From Acidobacteriota bacterium (lineage in GTDB: Bacteria > Acidobacteriota > Thermoanaerobaculia > Multivoradales > J023): 64,000 nucleotides of DNA. Under the pieces are notes generated by a model, which worked only from the letters and a program-made list of their open reading frames with translations, ran no database searches and had not been told where the DNA came from. The position numbers and the translations under genes were made by a program. Where the stretch lies: positions 1 through 64,000 of the forward strand of contig JAJCXO010000080.1 of the NCBI GenBank assembly GCA_029263395.1, given 5' to 3'. This document shows positions 62,935 through 64,000 of this stretch, in pieces; position 1 is the first letter of the stretch; every line of letters begins with the position of its first letter.

Positions 62935-63741
62935 TCATGGCGATTCGGGCAGTGCTGCTAGGCGTTCCTCGAGACGAACCTCTAACTGGCGGAGGTAGCT
63001 CGCCTGACTCTCGAGGTCTTCCGTCAGTTCGTCGATCAAGTCGCCCAAATGTGCTTCGCCTTCATCCTCGAGCCGATCGGAAAGCTGCTCGTCTGCTGTG
63101 CGCCCGCGATGACGCAGCAACTTGGTCATGTGGCGCACCGCCTGAGCGATACCTTTGCGACTGGTCTTGAACAAAGTCCGAGCCAGCGACGACACCGTTC
63201 CGGTGTCGGTGGTCTGGAACACGGTTTCGATCGCCTGGCGCACAGCAAGCAGGCGGGCGTCTGGTGTCAGGCCAGCTGTAGCCTGCGCGGTTGGGGCATA
63301 AGCCTCGCCTGGAACGGCGTTCGAGATGGTGCTGATCTTCAGAGCATGGCGTACCAGGTAGGCTTCGTGAAACGTTTGGGAGAATGTGTCGACGGTATCT
63401 TTGATGGTCAAGAAAAAGAGGATCTTGCGTACTAGCTTGCGCAGGATCACGGTTGCAAAAAACACGATCGGTTTCACAAACAGGGTCCGCAAACAGCTCG
63501 ATGCACACCCACTGGCCGTTGTCGGATGGTACCCGCAGGCCAGCACTTTGCAGGAAGCAGGAGGTAGATGCAGACCTGACTCGGCCACCAGCTGCGAAAC
63601 TAATCGGTGTCGTAGAAGATCCCGAGCCCAGTCATCCAACACTGGGATCGGGATCAATGGACACAGCCCACTGGCCAGGCTGTACGACACGATCTGCCGT
63701 AAGTTGCTACCGGCTGCTGTCGTGTCGTCGACGGAGTTCAA
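62935..63741 (-). CDS. Hypothetical protein with hydrophobic N-terminal half
   Basis: A 268-residue protein of no recognised family. The N-terminal half has a short motif, LASGLCPLIPIPVLDDWARD, a Cys cluster (SCKVLACGY, SGCASSC) and a hydrophobic helix (VKPIVFFATVILRKLV, LRKILFFLT). The C-terminal half is helical and charged (DRLEDEGEAHLGDLIDELTE and on), likely coiled. Its start overlaps the stop of the partial dehydrogenase gene by ATGA, so the two are co-translated. It converges on the propeller kinase with only four bases between. Confidence 0.75.
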   Translation of the reverse strand: MNSVDDTTAAGSNLRQIVSYSLASGLCPLIPIPVLDDWARDLLRHRLVSQLVAESGLHLPPASCKVLACGYHPTTASGCASSCLRTLFVKPIVFFATVILRKLVRKILFFLTIKDTVDTFSQTFHEAYLVRHALKISTISNAVPGEAYAPTAQATAGLTPDARLLAVRQAIETVFQTTDTGTVSSLARTLFKTSRKGIAQAVRHMTKLLRHRGRTADEQLSDRLEDEGEAHLGDLIDELTEDLESQASYLRQLEVRLEERLAALPESP

Positions 63742-64000
63742 CGCGAGGTACTCGTCCAGGCTGCAAGGTCGCCACTCTCGAAGCTATCTGAGAAGACCGA
63801 TCCTGGCGAGTTCAGCAAATAGATCGAGCCGTTGAGGTCTACCAGGTAGAGTTCGCCATCCTCATCTTCGCCATAGGAGCTGATACTGAAGTTGGTGTCC
63901 CGCCACAGCGTGCTCGTCCAGTTGTCGCTGTCGTCACGGGTGGCGAACCACATGTTGCCGCTGCAATTGTCGCCATAGATGTAGGTTCCGAAAAACCCAT
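63738..64000 (-). CDS. C-terminal end of a secreted PQQ-dependent sugar dehydrogenase-like protein (partial)
   Basis: Only the last 87 codons lie in the window; the gene continues beyond the right edge. The segment reads GFFGTYIYGDNCSGNMWFAT, the characteristic late blade of soluble aldose or PQQ-dependent sugar dehydrogenase-like propellers (YliI/Asd type), followed by GEDEDGELYLVDLNGSIYLL. The protein then ends with a short tail, SFESGDLAAWTS, seen at the C-termini of secreted proteins in some Acidobacteriota. The stop overlaps the next gene's start by ATGA. Confidence 0.82.
   Translation of the reverse strand, partial: GFFGTYIYGDNCSGNMWFATRDDSDNWTSTLWRDTNFSISSYGEDEDGELYLVDLNGSIYLLNSPGSVFSDSFESGDLAAWTSTSR

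Overview
The window is GC-rich chromosomal DNA, densely coded on both strands, with about fifty protein genes. No rRNA, tRNA, CRISPR array, prophage or recognisable transposase gene was seen. Gene content suggests a Gram-negative, environmental bacterium, most likely an Acidobacteriota member of the Thermoanaerobaculia/Holophagae type. The reasons are two Hanks-type Ser/Thr kinases (one fused to TolB/PD40 beta-propeller repeats, one in an operon with a repeat-rich secreted protein), a CRTAC1-like FG-GAP/ASPIC protein, outer-membrane and RND proteins, a DUF4097 protein behind an ECF sigma/anti-sigma pair, and a secreted PQQ-type dehydrogenase ending in a Phe-Glu-Ser-Gly-Asp tail. This assignment is inferred from families, not from a marker gene.

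Layout. 1-3.8 kb: a structured leader and CheY-like regulator, a small GlsB-type membrane protein and DNA polymerase I. 4.2-10.5 kb: a LysM lytic transglycosylase facing a rhodanese-sufE-SDR-methyltransferase-like run, then a SMP-30-like protein. 10.6-15.5 kb: a MITE-like repeat, clpS-clpA, and a 641-residue unrecognised lipoprotein. 15.5-20.4 kb: a UbiA-type prenyltransferase, a GT39-like membrane glycosyltransferase with an Asp-rich repeat tail, a 42-bp tandem array and a CGNR zinc-finger regulator. 20.6-31.6 kb: guaB, ECF sigma/anti-sigma/DUF4097, flavin reductase, bacilliredoxin, DUF423, pruA, a ThDP enzyme and a PPIC-type chaperone. 31.6-36.6 kb: a minus-strand operon (M29-like aminopeptidase, carbamate kinase, large membrane protein) and a gene-free, hairpin-rich stretch. 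36.6-43.5 kb: FG-GAP/ASPIC protein, RND pump, second MITE-like copy, outer-membrane barrel. 43.7-51.3 kb: a minus-strand run M23 peptidase, secA, mscS, rnd, P450. 51.5-56.7 kb: a minus-strand run Nudix, Ser/Thr kinase, repeat protein, alpha/beta hydrolase-like protein. 56.9-64 kb: plus-strand symporter, SDR, TraB-family protein and propeller kinase, then two minus-strand genes, the last cut by the window edge.

Most genes are ordinary housekeeping or envelope functions, arranged in short operons with ATGA or TAATG overlaps. The least explained parts are: (i) a tandem series of perfect hairpins at 36095-36375; (ii) a dispersed element, two copies of which have terminal inverted repeats, at 10603-10829, 42018-42200 and, diverged, 15518-15690; (iii) a 42-bp tandem array at 19264-19557 that reads as 14-residue repeats; (iv) short degenerate direct repeats in several leaders; (v) a TraB-family gene whose conserved N-terminus lies upstream of any ATG, GTG or TTG; and (vi) an alpha/beta-hydrolase fold protein lacking its nucleophile. 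No single clearly new defence or mobile system was found; these are the best leads.
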